Both the position numbers and the translations under genes were made by a program. 64,000 nucleotides of DNA from Nipponacmea schrenckii. Its lineage: Eukaryota; Mollusca; Gastropoda; Lottiidae. The notes beneath the pieces are model-generated. The model saw nothing but the letters and a program-made list of their open reading frames with translations. It ran no database searches and was not told where the DNA came from. Position 1 is the first letter of the stretch. Every line of letters begins with the position of its first letter. Shown here piece after piece: positions 44,959 to 54,947 of this stretch. The stretch spans positions 26,990,338 through 27,054,337 of the forward strand of contig CM060199.1 in NCBI GenBank assembly GCA_030562195.1, in the 5' to 3' direction.

Positions 44959-45197
44959 CTTCAAGGTCAAGAAGAAAGTCGCGCCAATAACTGTGCGAGT
45001 TCAGTTCATCTTGAAGTTTTTGACTATTTTCAGAAAATTCTGGCATGAATAGACCATCTATTAAGGCAGCTGTCAGTAGACCATCTATTAAGGCAGCTGT
45101 CAGTTTCACATCAGAATATACAAACAACTCTTTCATCAGTTCAGGATATTCATTGATCTTACTTAAAACACCTAATGTTTCCAATCCTTCACAAAAT
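44959..45197 (-). CDS. Second G2E3-like HECT gene, penultimate exon
   Basis: The acceptor ATCATTTTTCAG and donor GAAG|GTATTT bound a 239-bp exon reading FCEGLETLGVLSKINEYPEL, then MKELFVYSDVKLTAALIDGL and ending YWRDFLLDLE. It matches the family's G-L-x-T-L-G-V-L ... W-R-D-Y-L-x-D-x-E segment. A 27-bp perfect tandem duplication (45051-45077, 45078-45104) repeats nine residues (around LTAALIDGL). It keeps the frame, so the protein would be lengthened, not broken. Upstream exons are not found; transposons fill 45.3-57 kb, so the gene may be 5'-truncated or have a very long intron. Confidence 0.7.
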
Positions 45198-45275
45198 CTG
45201 AAAAATGATATTGCATTTGTATAATCTTCAACACCATGTGGTGCATGAATGCAAATAGCAGCTTTCAATCAATAA

Positions 45276-45301
45276 CGTAAAACTCCATTCATTTCATTTC
45301 A
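45276..45301 (+). mobile_element. 26-bp LINE 3'-tail insertion with 13-bp target duplication
   Basis: CGTAAAACTCCATTCATTTC... is flanked by TTTCAATCAATAA at 45263-45275 and 45302-45314. Same end sequence and same duplication length as 35752-35777. It sits in the intron just upstream of the HECT exon. Confidence 0.7.
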
Positions 45302-45472
45302 TTTCAATCAATAAGTTGTAACCATGGAATGTTATATACCAATGATGGCCTTTCTTAAAGATGGGTTCCCTTGTTATCATTGATGAAAATAAAAATGCTA
45401 ATACTTACATAAAAAGAAAGTAGAGGTGTTCTAAAAAATAGTAGCTTGTCTCACAGGTTCTTAGAAAACTAT

Positions 45473-45831
45473 CCTCTATTTAATCGATGATTCATTTTAT
45501 AGATTGTGTTTTTCTCATCTCAACCCACCCAGCAAAATAAAAATTGGTTGATTGTAAGCCGAGTTATGCCCTTTTTAATACACTAAATAATGGCATAGGA
45601 TGTGACGTCATTCCTAGTTTAGTCGCAAATACCCAGACGCAACAACAAGCCCGGCTGCACAAATTAGACTGGTTATTTGTGACTAAACTAAGAATGACGT
45701 CACATCCTATGACATTATTTAGTGTATTTAAGGTCATAACTCGGCTTACAATCAACCGATTTTTATTTTGCTGGATGGGTTGAGATGAGAAAAACACAAT
45801 CTATAAGATGAATCATCGATTAAATAGAGGA
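45473..45831. mobile_element. 359-bp foldback MITE
   Basis: CCTCTATTTAATCGATGATT (45473) and its complement ending at 45831 open inverted arms of about 150 bp each, nearly perfect, through TGATTGTAAGCCGAGTTATG and GATGTGACGTCATTC. A centre of about 60 bp (45640-45670) remains unpaired. The arms include CRE-like TGACGTCA. No protein. Long perfect arms suggest recent spread or gene conversion. Confidence 0.75.
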
Positions 45832-46045
45832 CCGTTTCCCTTTAAGTTTATTTTTTTGTAACCTTATGAAGGAGAACCACTTACTTGAATTCTTTTTAAT
45901 CAAAATAAAACAGTAACTGCTTAATTTTGCAGTGATTTAAGTTTTACATTCACAATTAGAATTCTGCAAATTAAAAACGAACATGTGCATTTTTGTACAT
46001 TTGTTCAATTATAAACTGGAAACGTCCCTTTGAATAATCTGAATG

Positions 46046-48304
46046 TTACTTGAAATTATTAATCCAATAACTGATTTTTGATGATTTTACTTTTGTTGTT
46101 TCTACAAAAGTCTTTAATCTTACGCCAATCTCTATGTTGCAAAAACGTTTCTTAACCTTTTCGATGTCTGCTTTTCCAGGTAATCGTAGATGAAGAGTCT
46201 TAAGGGACAGAATAGCTAACTTCTCGTCGTAAGTCCATGGTGTTTTAGTTTGACTTCTTTGCTTTTGAGAAACATTTTTAGATTCAGGTAGTTGTTCAAC
46301 TGGAGTCCTCCTATAAATTTCATCTGTTTCATTTTCACCATTCATAGATTCATCTTCAGAATTAGAAGAATTGGAGACCTCCTTATCTTCTTCAATAATA
46401 GGTAGATCATCTAAAGATTGTCCTGAGTAGTTTTTCAAGCTTCCATTATCCATTGCAGTAAATAATCTGCTTAGCTTTGTCACCCTTGCGATCTCATTTG
46501 GAAGTGTATAATACTCCTTATGTACCCTTATGTCGTGACCCATATAACTGGCCAGTAATTCTAATTCATTTTCCTTTAACACGAGCATTTGTGATGCTGT
46601 GGCTACCTGTTTCCTTAGTTTTGTTGATCTCAGTGTTTTAGGGTCTTTTGTCACTCCATCAGTCAGCGGCTCTGATGTAACTCGTACTGTTATAGTGTAA
46701 CCTAGGCAAAAGATAAGGATTCTCTGTACTTACGCCAACAACATCCCGCTTTTCAATTAGTAGATCTAATTGTTCTATCATTTCTGGAGTTAAAAGCACC
46801 GGTACAGTTCTTCCGCGTTTGCCGACTATTTCTACAACTTCAAAAATTTTGCAAAGATATTTTTCTAGTTCTGTTATGTTGGTCATATCAGTAATTCTAG
46901 TTTGGTGCTTCTTTTCATAATCAGCAAGCTTTATTTTTGACACTTCACCCTGTCGTCGTCTGTTAAATGTCATAATTTGACATAAAGTTACTTCGTTTAG
47001 TGTTTTCCATGCTTCAGTTTTGTCTGTTTCTGTAATAGCATTCTTTATGGTGTTCATGTTTTTATCTCTTAAACATTTCAGATGCTTAGACAGAGACACT
47101 ACATCCTCATTTGTAGGTAGATATTCTGGATTGTTTCGTTTAGAATCCGATAATGTGCGGTGAGCATGAGCTGAAACCTCAATCTCCCACTTTATTTCAC
47201 ATAACCTGTAAAACCTATCCGCTTCTTCTTCACGAATTCTATCACCACATATTAAAGCATTAGCCTTAACTATTGTGGCACATTTTTTAATAGTATGTCC
47301 CAACTTGAGAGCCAATGACGGCGTGGCAAACGAATTAGCTTTGCTATCAAATTTAGCTACGTCGTGTACCGATTTAATCCATTCGTTGAAATACTTTGCG
47401 TTTATAAAATATTCTAAACAGCCATTAGGATTATTCGTGTTTGTCTGAGAAAGAAAAGAAGTCTGGCAACTTCTCTCAGCTTGGTTCTTATATAATTATG
47501 TTGCTCTTTGTTGTGTCCACTTTTAAGATATTCCCTCTTAGCTAGCTCTAAAATCAAATGGTCGCTTTTCACTATTCTGGAAATATGATCTGCTTTCATT
47601 GGACAGAGGATCTCTTTTAAGGTTTCTTCCAAATCAGTGGCAGACGGCTTCAGAAGTTGACTTTGTTTGCACATTCTTTCTGTTGCTTTTTTCCTCTTAG
47701 TGGGTACACAGACTTCATCCCCATCATGCTTTCTCTTTTCTGGTTTTAAAGGGCATCGATGTCTCCATAAATCACGTCGCACGTAATATCCAAAACAATA
47801 AATACATGGTCCGTAAACATCAGGATCAACATCTGGATTGTCAGGTCGATATGCAACGACTAAGTTTCCTTCACCTTTCTTTATAACGTCACAGTTATGT
47901 TTGTGGTTGCCCAGGTTTCGCAACTTACACAACATGTTTGATTTCTTATTCTTGTTGCTCTCTATAATGTATTTCGAAACAGCATCTTCATTGCCGTGTG
48001 CTTGAACTAAGTGTCTTGGTAGTTTGGCAAAGGCCTTTTCACAAAATAAGCAATACTGTTTTTTATCAAATGTTCGTTTATTGAATTCATTATTTGTTTT
48101 GGTCACTGTTATCTTAGACTGTTTTGAAGTTGATGGATATTCAATAGAAGATGAGGGCATATCAAAATCAGTTTGCGTGCTTGAAGTAGGCAGTTGATTG
48201 GAAGACGACACTAATTGATACGAGGATTCTGATCCTTGACTAATTGGAATAGTTGAATGAGGACTACTAGAAGTACACTTATTCCTCGACATGAAAGGCT
48301 GCAT
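46046..48304 (-). pseudogene. Crypton-like tyrosine recombinase gene, frameshifted
   Basis: Three consecutive frames carry one protein. Part 1 (48304-47414): a C2HC finger (YCLFCEKAFAKLPRHLVQAH), a second CIYC...H-x-C finger and basic KPEKRK stretches. Part 2 (47315-46659, continuing part 1 after a one-base loss near 47440): the helical core domain. Part 3 (46654-46046): the C-terminal catalytic half with RSTKLRKQVAT and YMGHDIRVHKEYY, the R...H-x-x...Y layout of tyrosine recombinases. Parts 2 and 3 are separated by an apparent CTGA duplication near 46660. The family is found in many invertebrates and fish and resembles Crypton transposons. Its mobility here is lost. A LINE also splits its 5' part. 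Confidence 0.6.
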
Positions 48305-48469
48305 GGGAATGAGATCTGATTGGACAAAGTTATCTGAATCTCGATTTCTTGGAATTTTATATTAAAAGCATTCAAAATTTTTAACTTCAAAGAATCAATA
48401 ATATCGTGGCTAATTACCCTCAGAAATGGCAGCACTTCACGTGTACTTCAAAATGGATTTCTCTCAGAA

Positions 48470-49807
48470 GAGATAAAACTTGGCAGGGGCTGCAGACAAG
48501 GGGATCCACTGTCTCCATATATCTTCATTATATGCGTCCAAATACTAACTATCTTGGTAAAAAATACAAAAGAAATTCAAGGTATTAATATAGGGGGAGA
48601 GGACTATCTGATTTCCCAATATGCAGACGACACAAGCTTTTTCTTAAATGGAACACCCGAGTCACTAGAACAAACTCTCAAACTACTAGACTATTTTGCG
48701 TCTATATCTGGACTAAAAATAAACTTTTCAAAAACGAAGGTGATATGGCTAGGATCCAAAAAATTTTCAAAAGAGGTCTACCACCACGCAAAATGGAAAT
48801 TAGACTGGGGCTCCACCTCCTTTAGCATGTTGGGAATAGAGTTCTCAACGTTACAGCAATCAGACATTTTCAAAAACTATGACCTAAAACTGTCATCTAT
48901 TAAAAAACTACTGAACTGCTGGAAGGCGAGAAACCTCACTCCTATTGGCAGAATAACTGTAATAAAAACATTAGCTATACCCATACTTACCCACTTATTC
49001 ATTGCACTTCCAAATCCAGACAAAAACTACATTAGACAGCTAAATCATATTCTCTTCAAATTTATCTGGAATAACAAACCAGACCGAATAAAACGCTCTA
49101 TACTCACACAAGACCATAAAAAGGGAGGACTTAACATGATTGACATTGACCAATTTATAACAAAAATGAAATTATCTTGGGTGAACAGACTTTTTCATTC
49201 ATCAGGGGTATGGGTAAAACTTGCAGAATCAGTACTAAAATGTTCTTTCAACGATTTGATCATATTTGGCGATACATTCACTATTACAACAGGAAATAAG
49301 TTGAAAAACAAATTCTGGAAGGATGTCCTATCAGCTTGGACTGATCTTCAAATAAAGCAAATACCTACTTGCAAAGATCAAATTAATGCTTGTAACATTT
49401 GGCTTAATAGTTCTGTCAAAGTTGAGAACAAATCAATAAAATACCAAAATTATGTAAAACGAAATGTAATCTTCATTGGTGACCTGAAAAATAAAGATGG
49501 GACATACCTAGATTTTAATGAAACTAAAATTAAGTACAAAGTAAAAACAAATTTTTTACAACACGAAACCCTTTTGCACGCAATCCGTAAATATGAACTT
49601 AAACTGCTGACAAACACTGAACATGAAAAAGTCAACAAAAACATACATCCTCCCATATTCCCATTTAAGCTATCTCCATTTATAAATTATAAATTGTATG
49701 GAAAAAATAAAATAAACAAAACCTTGTCCAGTACAAATCAATGTGAAGCTAATTCTCGCCAAAAATACATATCCAAAGGCTATGCCTACAAATCTCAGAG
49801 TGGATAA
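48470..49807 (+). CDS. LINE reverse transcriptase, C-terminal part
   Basis: Before the main frame, 'cttggcaggggctgcagacaa' and 'ggggatccactgtctccata' code the G-C-R-Q-G-D-P-L-S-P-Y motif (48480-48530). The main frame (48554-49807) starts with ISQYADDTSFFL, the RT active-site Y-A-D-D box, then the thumb region (SGLKINFSKTKVIWLGS, SMLGIEFS, LTPIGRITVIKTLAIP). This is the L1/Tx1-like layout. A frame break lies near 48554 and another near 49800. The endonuclease and the first half of the RT are missing by truncation. Confidence 0.75.
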   Translation, partial: EIKLGRGCRQGDPLSPYIFIICVQILTILVKNTKEIQGINIGGEDYLISQYADDTSFFLNGTPESLEQTLKLLDYFASISGLKINFSKTKVIWLGSKKFSKEVYHHAKWKLDWGSTSFSMLGIEFSTLQQSDIFKNYDLKLSSIKKLLNCWKARNLTPIGRITVIKTLAIPILTHLFIALPNPDKNYIRQLNHILFKFIWNNKPDRIKRSILTQDHKKGGLNMIDIDQFITKMKLSWVNRLFHSSGVWVKLAESVLKCSFNDLIIFGDTFTITTGNKLKNKFWKDVLSAWTDLQIKQIPTCKDQINACNIWLNSSVKVENKSIKYQNYVKRNVIFIGDLKNKDGTYLDFNETKIKYKVKTNFLQHETLLHAIRKYELKLLTNTEHEKVNKNIHPPIFPFKLSPFINYKLYGKNKINKTLSSTNQCEANSRQKYISKGYAYKSQSG

Positions 49808-50327
49808 AATATACAATCTATCATTCCAATGCTGTCTAAACACTACCCTTCAGTGGTTCCAATACAAAATTATACATAGAATTCTCACAACCAATACCTT
49901 CTTATACAAAATAAACATCAATACAACACCAAACTGCTCTTTCTGCTCCGAAAATCCTGAAACATTAGAACATTTATTCACAGACTGTATTTATGTAAAA
50001 GATATTTGGAACTATATATTTGATAAAATAAATTCTCAATATGATATTAATTTAACAGCAAACAGAAACCTGATAATTTTCGGTTGTTTTGATGAGAATA
50101 TACCAAAATCAGCAAAGGATATTATAAATTGGTTGATAATAAATATAAAACACTGTATATATAAACTTAAATTCAAAGAAACTAATGGCAAAAACAGTTA
50201 TAACACCGCTAGCAACTTTAACTCACCCACATCAAGCACGTGTTGTTCTATAAATAGCAACAAATCACTTCTGATACCGATAAAACAAATGATGAAATTT
50301 ACATTAAAAAATCTTTCAACAAATTAA
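49743..50327 (+). CDS. LINE ORF2 C-terminus with zinc-binding motif (shifted frame)
   Basis: The frame reads LQWFQYKIIHRILTTNTFLY then CSFCSENPETLEHLFTDC, the C-x2-C-x7-H-x4-C zf-RVT motif that ends Tx1/L1-like ORF2 proteins. It overlaps the end of the previous frame (stop at 49807), so one indel near 49770-49800 separates them. About 550 bp of 3' UTR and the poly(A) tract follow. Confidence 0.65.
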   Translation: MKLILAKNTYPKAMPTNLRVDKIYNLSFQCCLNTTLQWFQYKIIHRILTTNTFLYKININTTPNCSFCSENPETLEHLFTDCIYVKDIWNYIFDKINSQYDINLTANRNLIIFGCFDENIPKSAKDIINWLIINIKHCIYKLKFKETNGKNSYNTASNFNSPTSSTCCSINSNKSLLIPIKQMMKFTLKNLSTN

Positions 50328-50916
50328 CCTTAAAAATGACAAAACAGTTGAATTTCTCACCTTTTGCACTCCCTTGTTTGAAATCTTCGACTAATCCTAA
50401 ATGTTACATTAATCTTTGTTAAGTATCAATTCCTATCTCTTAATTAAACTCCACTTTTCTTTCTCCCCCTATTTTCACACCTCTATCCTGGAAGAGTTCT
50501 CCCCTGTCCTTGACTGTGGCATAACGGTATGGTCGTTGTTTGATTAATACCATTGAGGTCTGATTGCTTATAATGTACACTGAACTGTTAATCTTAGGAT
50601 AAATTTTTTATTTATTTATTTTTTTTTTTTTTTACGATGTAAGCTTATATAATTATATATTATCATGTTCTTGATTACGATACGTAAATTACATTGGGAT
50701 AGCACTAATTTATAGTATTTACTATTGACTATTAAAGCTTAGGTTATTAGCTTAGGTGATTTATAATTATACATTATACAATATCTGTTTATAACATGTA
50801 ATAGCACTAATTTGTAAATCGATGAACCAAAGGTTATCCATACTTTGCATCGATCGCACTATATTTGCTACATGGAAGAATAAAAAAAAAAAAAAAAAAA
50901 AAAAGTTATCTGAATC

Positions 50917-51660
50917 TGAAACTATTTCAGAATCGTGATCAGGGACATATTCACTTCCTGATTATTGGGTCTAAAAGAGAGATGACGAAGTATACATTCT
51001 TTACTCGTTCGAAATTCACAGTACACAAGGCATTGACAAAAATATAAACGTTCAAAGGCGGTGAAAAACGATAGCAACGGTAAAAACGGTAAAAAATTGT
51101 ATGGCTCTGGCTCTCTTTCGACCAAATTCTCAGTCTCACATTTTTCACAATCCCATCATGCACACTGTCGCTAAGTAACGGCGACCTTTTATTCGAATAA
51201 CCAGCCATACAGTTGAAAATTAAAATATACTTGACTCAAGACTGGATTAACCAGACGTTCTACTAACAGCAGACTCTATTTGTCGTGCGGGTCGACGATA
51301 TTTGTCACACGTGTATTTTGAACATAACATACCGGCCCCGAGCTTATTATAACAAATTATAAGATATAAAATATTAAACATGTTCAAAATGAGATAAAAC
51401 TAAAAATACTAATCCTTGCTTCGGAAAGAAAATTCAAACATGCAAATGAAAACATATATATGCAAATAAACACTAAAAGATTTTCACATTCATTGTCCTA
51501 ACAGTTCAATATTGATATTGATTATCTATGTTCACAATAGTTCAAGTTTTACTACAGTTCACGCTTTCACAGTAGTTTTAATATCACGATTGTTCATATT
51601 TTCACAATTGTCCACGGTTTCGCACTAGTACACAGTTCAATTTTATAGTTCACGCATTAA
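50917..51660 (-). other. 5' remainder of the recombinase gene and flank
   Basis: On the minus strand, 50955-50917 reads GSEYVPDHDSEIVSDSDN in the recombinase frame, with possible acceptor ATAATCAG at about 50956. Beyond this I see no further exon. 51300-51660 holds repeated 'gttcac' stretches (TTCACAATAGTTCAAG, CAGTTCACGCTTTCACAG), probably the 3' flank or LTR region of the BEL element on the minus strand, but no paired LTR was found. Confidence 0.4.
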
Positions 51661-51681
51661 CTATTAATGTTCACATTGTTT

Positions 51682-53500
51682 CTATTCATCCTGTTCTAAT
51701 AATAAACAGATTTTGTCTATAGGCCGAACTATCATAGATGTTTCAGTTTGATTTTTTACACTTCTAACAAGTCCTTGCTTGTCGGGAAATGTCTCAATAA
51801 TCTTACCAAGAGGCCATGAATACCTAGGTAAATTGTCATCCACAATAATTACAATGTCACCAATTTCAAAGTTACGTTGTGGTCTGAACCACTTTTGACG
51901 CTGTTGCAACATGGGAAGGTATTCCCTATTCCATCGCTTCCAGAATAAAGATGCCAAGTACTGAATTTGGCGCCAGCGACGTTTGGCATAAATGTCACGT
52001 TCTACGAATGTTCCAGGAGGATACATCACTGGTTGTAATAATAATAACGAATTTGGCGTTATAACACTTAAATCATTACTGTCCTCTGAAACACGCGTAA
52101 GAGGTCTTGAGTTGATTATTGACTCAACTTCACACATTAAAGTTTGTAATTGTTTTTCAGTTTGACTAGTTCGAAGAAATTGTTCACCGAGTATGGATTG
52201 TAAGATTTTCCTAATTGTCCTTATCTGTCTCTCCCAGACGCCGCCATGATGAGACACCGTAGGGGTATTTAAATGCCACTGAAAGCCTAATTTTACACCA
52301 AAATTATTCAAAGTATCTAAATCTAATTCTTTACTGCTTTGTTGAAGTTCTTTATTGGCACTAACTAAGTTCGTACCATTATCTGAAAAGAAATCTTTCG
52401 GAACACCACGTCTAGCAATGAACCTACGAATTGCATCTACACAGGAACTTGTATCAAGCGAGTTCGCCACTTCAATATGTATAGCACGGGTGCTAAGACA
52501 AGTAAAAATAACTCCGTAACGTTTTTTCAATGATCTTCCAACTTTTATTTCATACGGTCCGAAGAAATCGACACCGACACTACTAAAAGCACCTTTATCA
52601 GGTTGCACTCTATGAAAAGGTAAATCTGCCATTTTTTGCTGGCCGACACGCGAATTTAATCTTCGACACATAACACAATTTCTCACTAAGTGCTTAATCA
52701 ACACTCCAGCTCGAATAATCCAATAATGTTGACGAATCTCAGCTAAGGTATGGTTTCGACCTTGATGACCTACTTTTTTATGACAGAATCGGGCAATCAA
52801 CTCGGACACGTGACCACATTTCGGTAACACAATCTGATTCTTAGCGTAATCGGGTATGGTAGCATTCCGAAGTCTACCTCCGACACATATAAGCTCGTTT
52901 ATTAACACAGGATCTAAATTAGCTAGTGAGCTTTTATATTTCACATTTGACACATTATCACTTAAATTCTGATATTCCTCGGGGAACTCAGTAATTTGCA
53001 CATATTTTAATATAGCTTTTTCCCCGTTTGACACTTCATCATTAGATAATGAATTTTGCATTAAATCATCACTGATTTCACGATTTCGAGCTTTTAATCT
53101 TAATATATTCTTAAAACGTAATAGCCACGATACGCCACGTTTTAATCTGATCCAATCGGAATAATGAGATATGAATTTGTCAATCACGCCTCGCGTGGTT
53201 TCACTTAATTTTACAACATTCACGTTCAAAATATTTTCACTGGCTACACAAAAGACAGGGTTCTCGGGCCACGATTCACGACATTCACGTAAGAATTCCG
53301 GACCTGTCATCCAATTTTCCAAAGTTAAGGCTTGAGCGCTTAATCCTCGCGATCCATGATCTGCTGGGTTCTGTTTTGAAGGTACATATATATCTCCATT
53401 GATTGATATTTGAGCCATCTCGAATGATTGATAATCTGTTTGACACAAATACTTGATGACGTAATTTCTCATTCGCAATATATCGCAAGATCGTCTGACT
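51682..53500 (-). CDS. BEL/Pao integrase and C-terminal domain (DUF5641-like)
   Basis: From YVPSKQNPADHGSRGL onward the frame is open to 51682. It holds an H-x5-H-x28-C-x2-C zinc domain (GHQGRNHTLAEIRQHYW ... CVMCRRL), then the integrase core: VGVDFFGPYEI (first D), DFFSDNGTNLVSA (second D), SHHGGVWERQIRT, and CEVESIINSRPLT (catalytic E). A C-terminal DUF5641-like part follows (LFWKRWNREYLPMLQQRQKW, GDIVIIVDDNLPR, WPLGKII). All DDE residues and zinc ligands are present, so this is the best-preserved part of the element. Confidence 0.85.
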
Positions 53501-54343
53501 ATCAGTCCAAAAAACAACAGAGTCAATTGGAATCGAAAGTTCACTATTTAGCATATTATTCATTCTCACTATTGATGTTGCTGCTGATAATTCAAGTTTC
53601 ACAATGGTGTGCGGTCTTATTGGTGCGACACGAGATCTTCCTAGTAAAAATGACACATGAACTTCACCAAGTTCATTTTCAAACCGCACATAGCTAACAG
53701 TTGCATATGCATCCTGTGATGCATCTGCAAAATGATGCAATTGGGTGTTTACAATTTTGCCAAATAAGTCTGGTTTTATACATCTGTCAACAGAAAAGTG
53801 TTCTAAATTGTTTAAGTCGCTTAACCAAGATTCCCAGTCCTTTTGTTGCTTAGATGGAATATCTTGATCCCAAGAAAGTTTTTGGCGACACAGTTCTTGG
53901 AGTATTATCTTAGAACGTAACACATAAGGCGATGCAAAACCAAATGGGTCATACACACTGCTCATAACTGAAAGAATGTTACGACGTGTGGCCTTAGGAT
54001 CCATTGTACTGACACTAAATTGAATTTTATCTAAGTCAACTAACCATTTAACACCTAGTGCTCTTTGAGCTGGTAAATTATCATTGTCAAAGTCTAAGTT
54101 TTTGGTTTCTTCAACCCTATCCACTTCAGGGATTGTCCTCAAAACATTCTTGCTATTTGACACCCATTTAGTCAAATTAAACCCGCCAGATTTCAAAGTT
54201 TGTTTTAAATCTTTCACTAAGTCAATAGTTTTACTTTCATTTTCAATAGATTTTAAAAAATCATCCACATAAAAATCATTCTTAATTGAGTCAATTACTG
54301 TCTGATCAACATGATTTTCATTGTCAATAGCAACTCTTTTCAA
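53285..54343 (-). CDS. BEL/Pao reverse transcriptase C-terminal half and RNase H
   Basis: The frame contains IKNDFYVDDFLKSIENE, the Y-V-D-D RT active-site box of BEL/Pao elements, then the thumb (LGVKWLVDLDKIQFSV, SVYDPFGFASPYVLRSKIIL). An RNase H-like domain follows (HHFADASQDAYATVSYVRF with catalytic D, KLELSAATSIVRM with E, VFWTDSQTILRYI with second D). The end is shifted near 53330; the correct continuation with VPSKQNPADHGSRG is in the next frame. Confidence 0.8.
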   Translation of the reverse strand: MKRVAIDNENHVDQTVIDSIKNDFYVDDFLKSIENESKTIDLVKDLKQTLKSGGFNLTKWVSNSKNVLRTIPEVDRVEETKNLDFDNDNLPAQRALGVKWLVDLDKIQFSVSTMDPKATRRNILSVMSSVYDPFGFASPYVLRSKIILQELCRQKLSWDQDIPSKQQKDWESWLSDLNNLEHFSVDRCIKPDLFGKIVNTQLHHFADASQDAYATVSYVRFENELGEVHVSFLLGRSRVAPIRPHTIVKLELSAATSIVRMNNMLNSELSIPIDSVVFWTDSQTILRYIANEKLRHQVFVSNRLSIIRDGSNINQWRYICTFKTEPSRSWIARIKRSSLNFGKLDDRSGILT

Positions 54344-54368
54344 AATATAATTGCAACAACTTGGTGAG

Positions 54369-54947
54369 CTAATGGCTCCAAAAAGATGTACAAACCATAC
54401 GGTACTCTACAATTTGCCCTTCTAAATTACCCTTGGGCCACCATAAAAACCTTAACATGTCACAGTCGTTATCCGAAACACGAACCTGGTAAAACATGCA
54501 TTCAATGTCAGCCATTACTGCAATGTAGTTTTCACGCCATCTTAGAAGTACACTTAAAAGTCTATTTGCATAGTCGGGTCCTTGAAGGAGCAGTTCATTT
54601 AATGAAAATTGATTGTAAGTCACTGGGCAATTAAATACAACCCTAACTTTTCCAGGTTTTTTGGGGTGTGTCACTGGGTGATGGGGAATATACCGTACTC
54701 TTCCATCATCACGGTTTAATTGTTCACTAGGCACTTGTTCACAATAATTACTAAGTTCTAAATTGTCCATAAATTTTACATATTGTTCATGTAAAGACTG
54801 ATTGTAAGTCAAGCGTTTTTTAAGTCTATGAGCATACATCTCTGCTTGAGATTTGTTATTTGGAAGTTTAATGTCAGAGTCACGAAATGGTAACTTAGTT
54901 TTATAATGTCCATTTTCTATGCTTACTGATTCATCCATAATTTTCAC
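54369..54947 (-). CDS. BEL/Pao reverse transcriptase, N-terminal half
   Basis: Starting at the ATG at 54947 the frame shows the BEL linker (GHYKTKLPFRDSD), YIPHHPVTHPKKPGKVRVVF (RT motif 1/2 region), LLQGPDYANRLLSVLLRWRE and IAVMADIECMFYQVRV (first catalytic aspartate). It ends in a shifted frame at EYRMV; the natural continuation with F-G-A-x-S-S-P follows one base out of frame near 54385. Palm and fingers are therefore split between this frame and the next. Confidence 0.75.
   Translation of the reverse strand: MKIMDESVSIENGHYKTKLPFRDSDIKLPNNKSQAEMYAHRLKKRLTYNQSLHEQYVKFMDNLELSNYCEQVPSEQLNRDDGRVRYIPHHPVTHPKKPGKVRVVFNCPVTYNQFSLNELLLQGPDYANRLLSVLLRWRENYIAVMADIECMFYQVRVSDNDCDMLRFLWWPKGNLEGQIVEYRMVCTSFWSH

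Larger units (their letters stand above)
48342..50901 (+). mobile_element. 5'-truncated poly(A) LINE (L1/Tx1-like) inserted in the recombinase gene
   Basis: It is flanked by AAGTTATCTGAATCT at 48327-48341 and about 50902-50917, a 15-16 bp target duplication, and ends in a run of about 22 A at 50881-50903. On the minus strand the recombinase frame (...VSDSDN | FVQSDLIP...) is open across the empty site, so the LINE disrupted that exon. Two open frames remain (next two entries). Confidence 0.85.
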
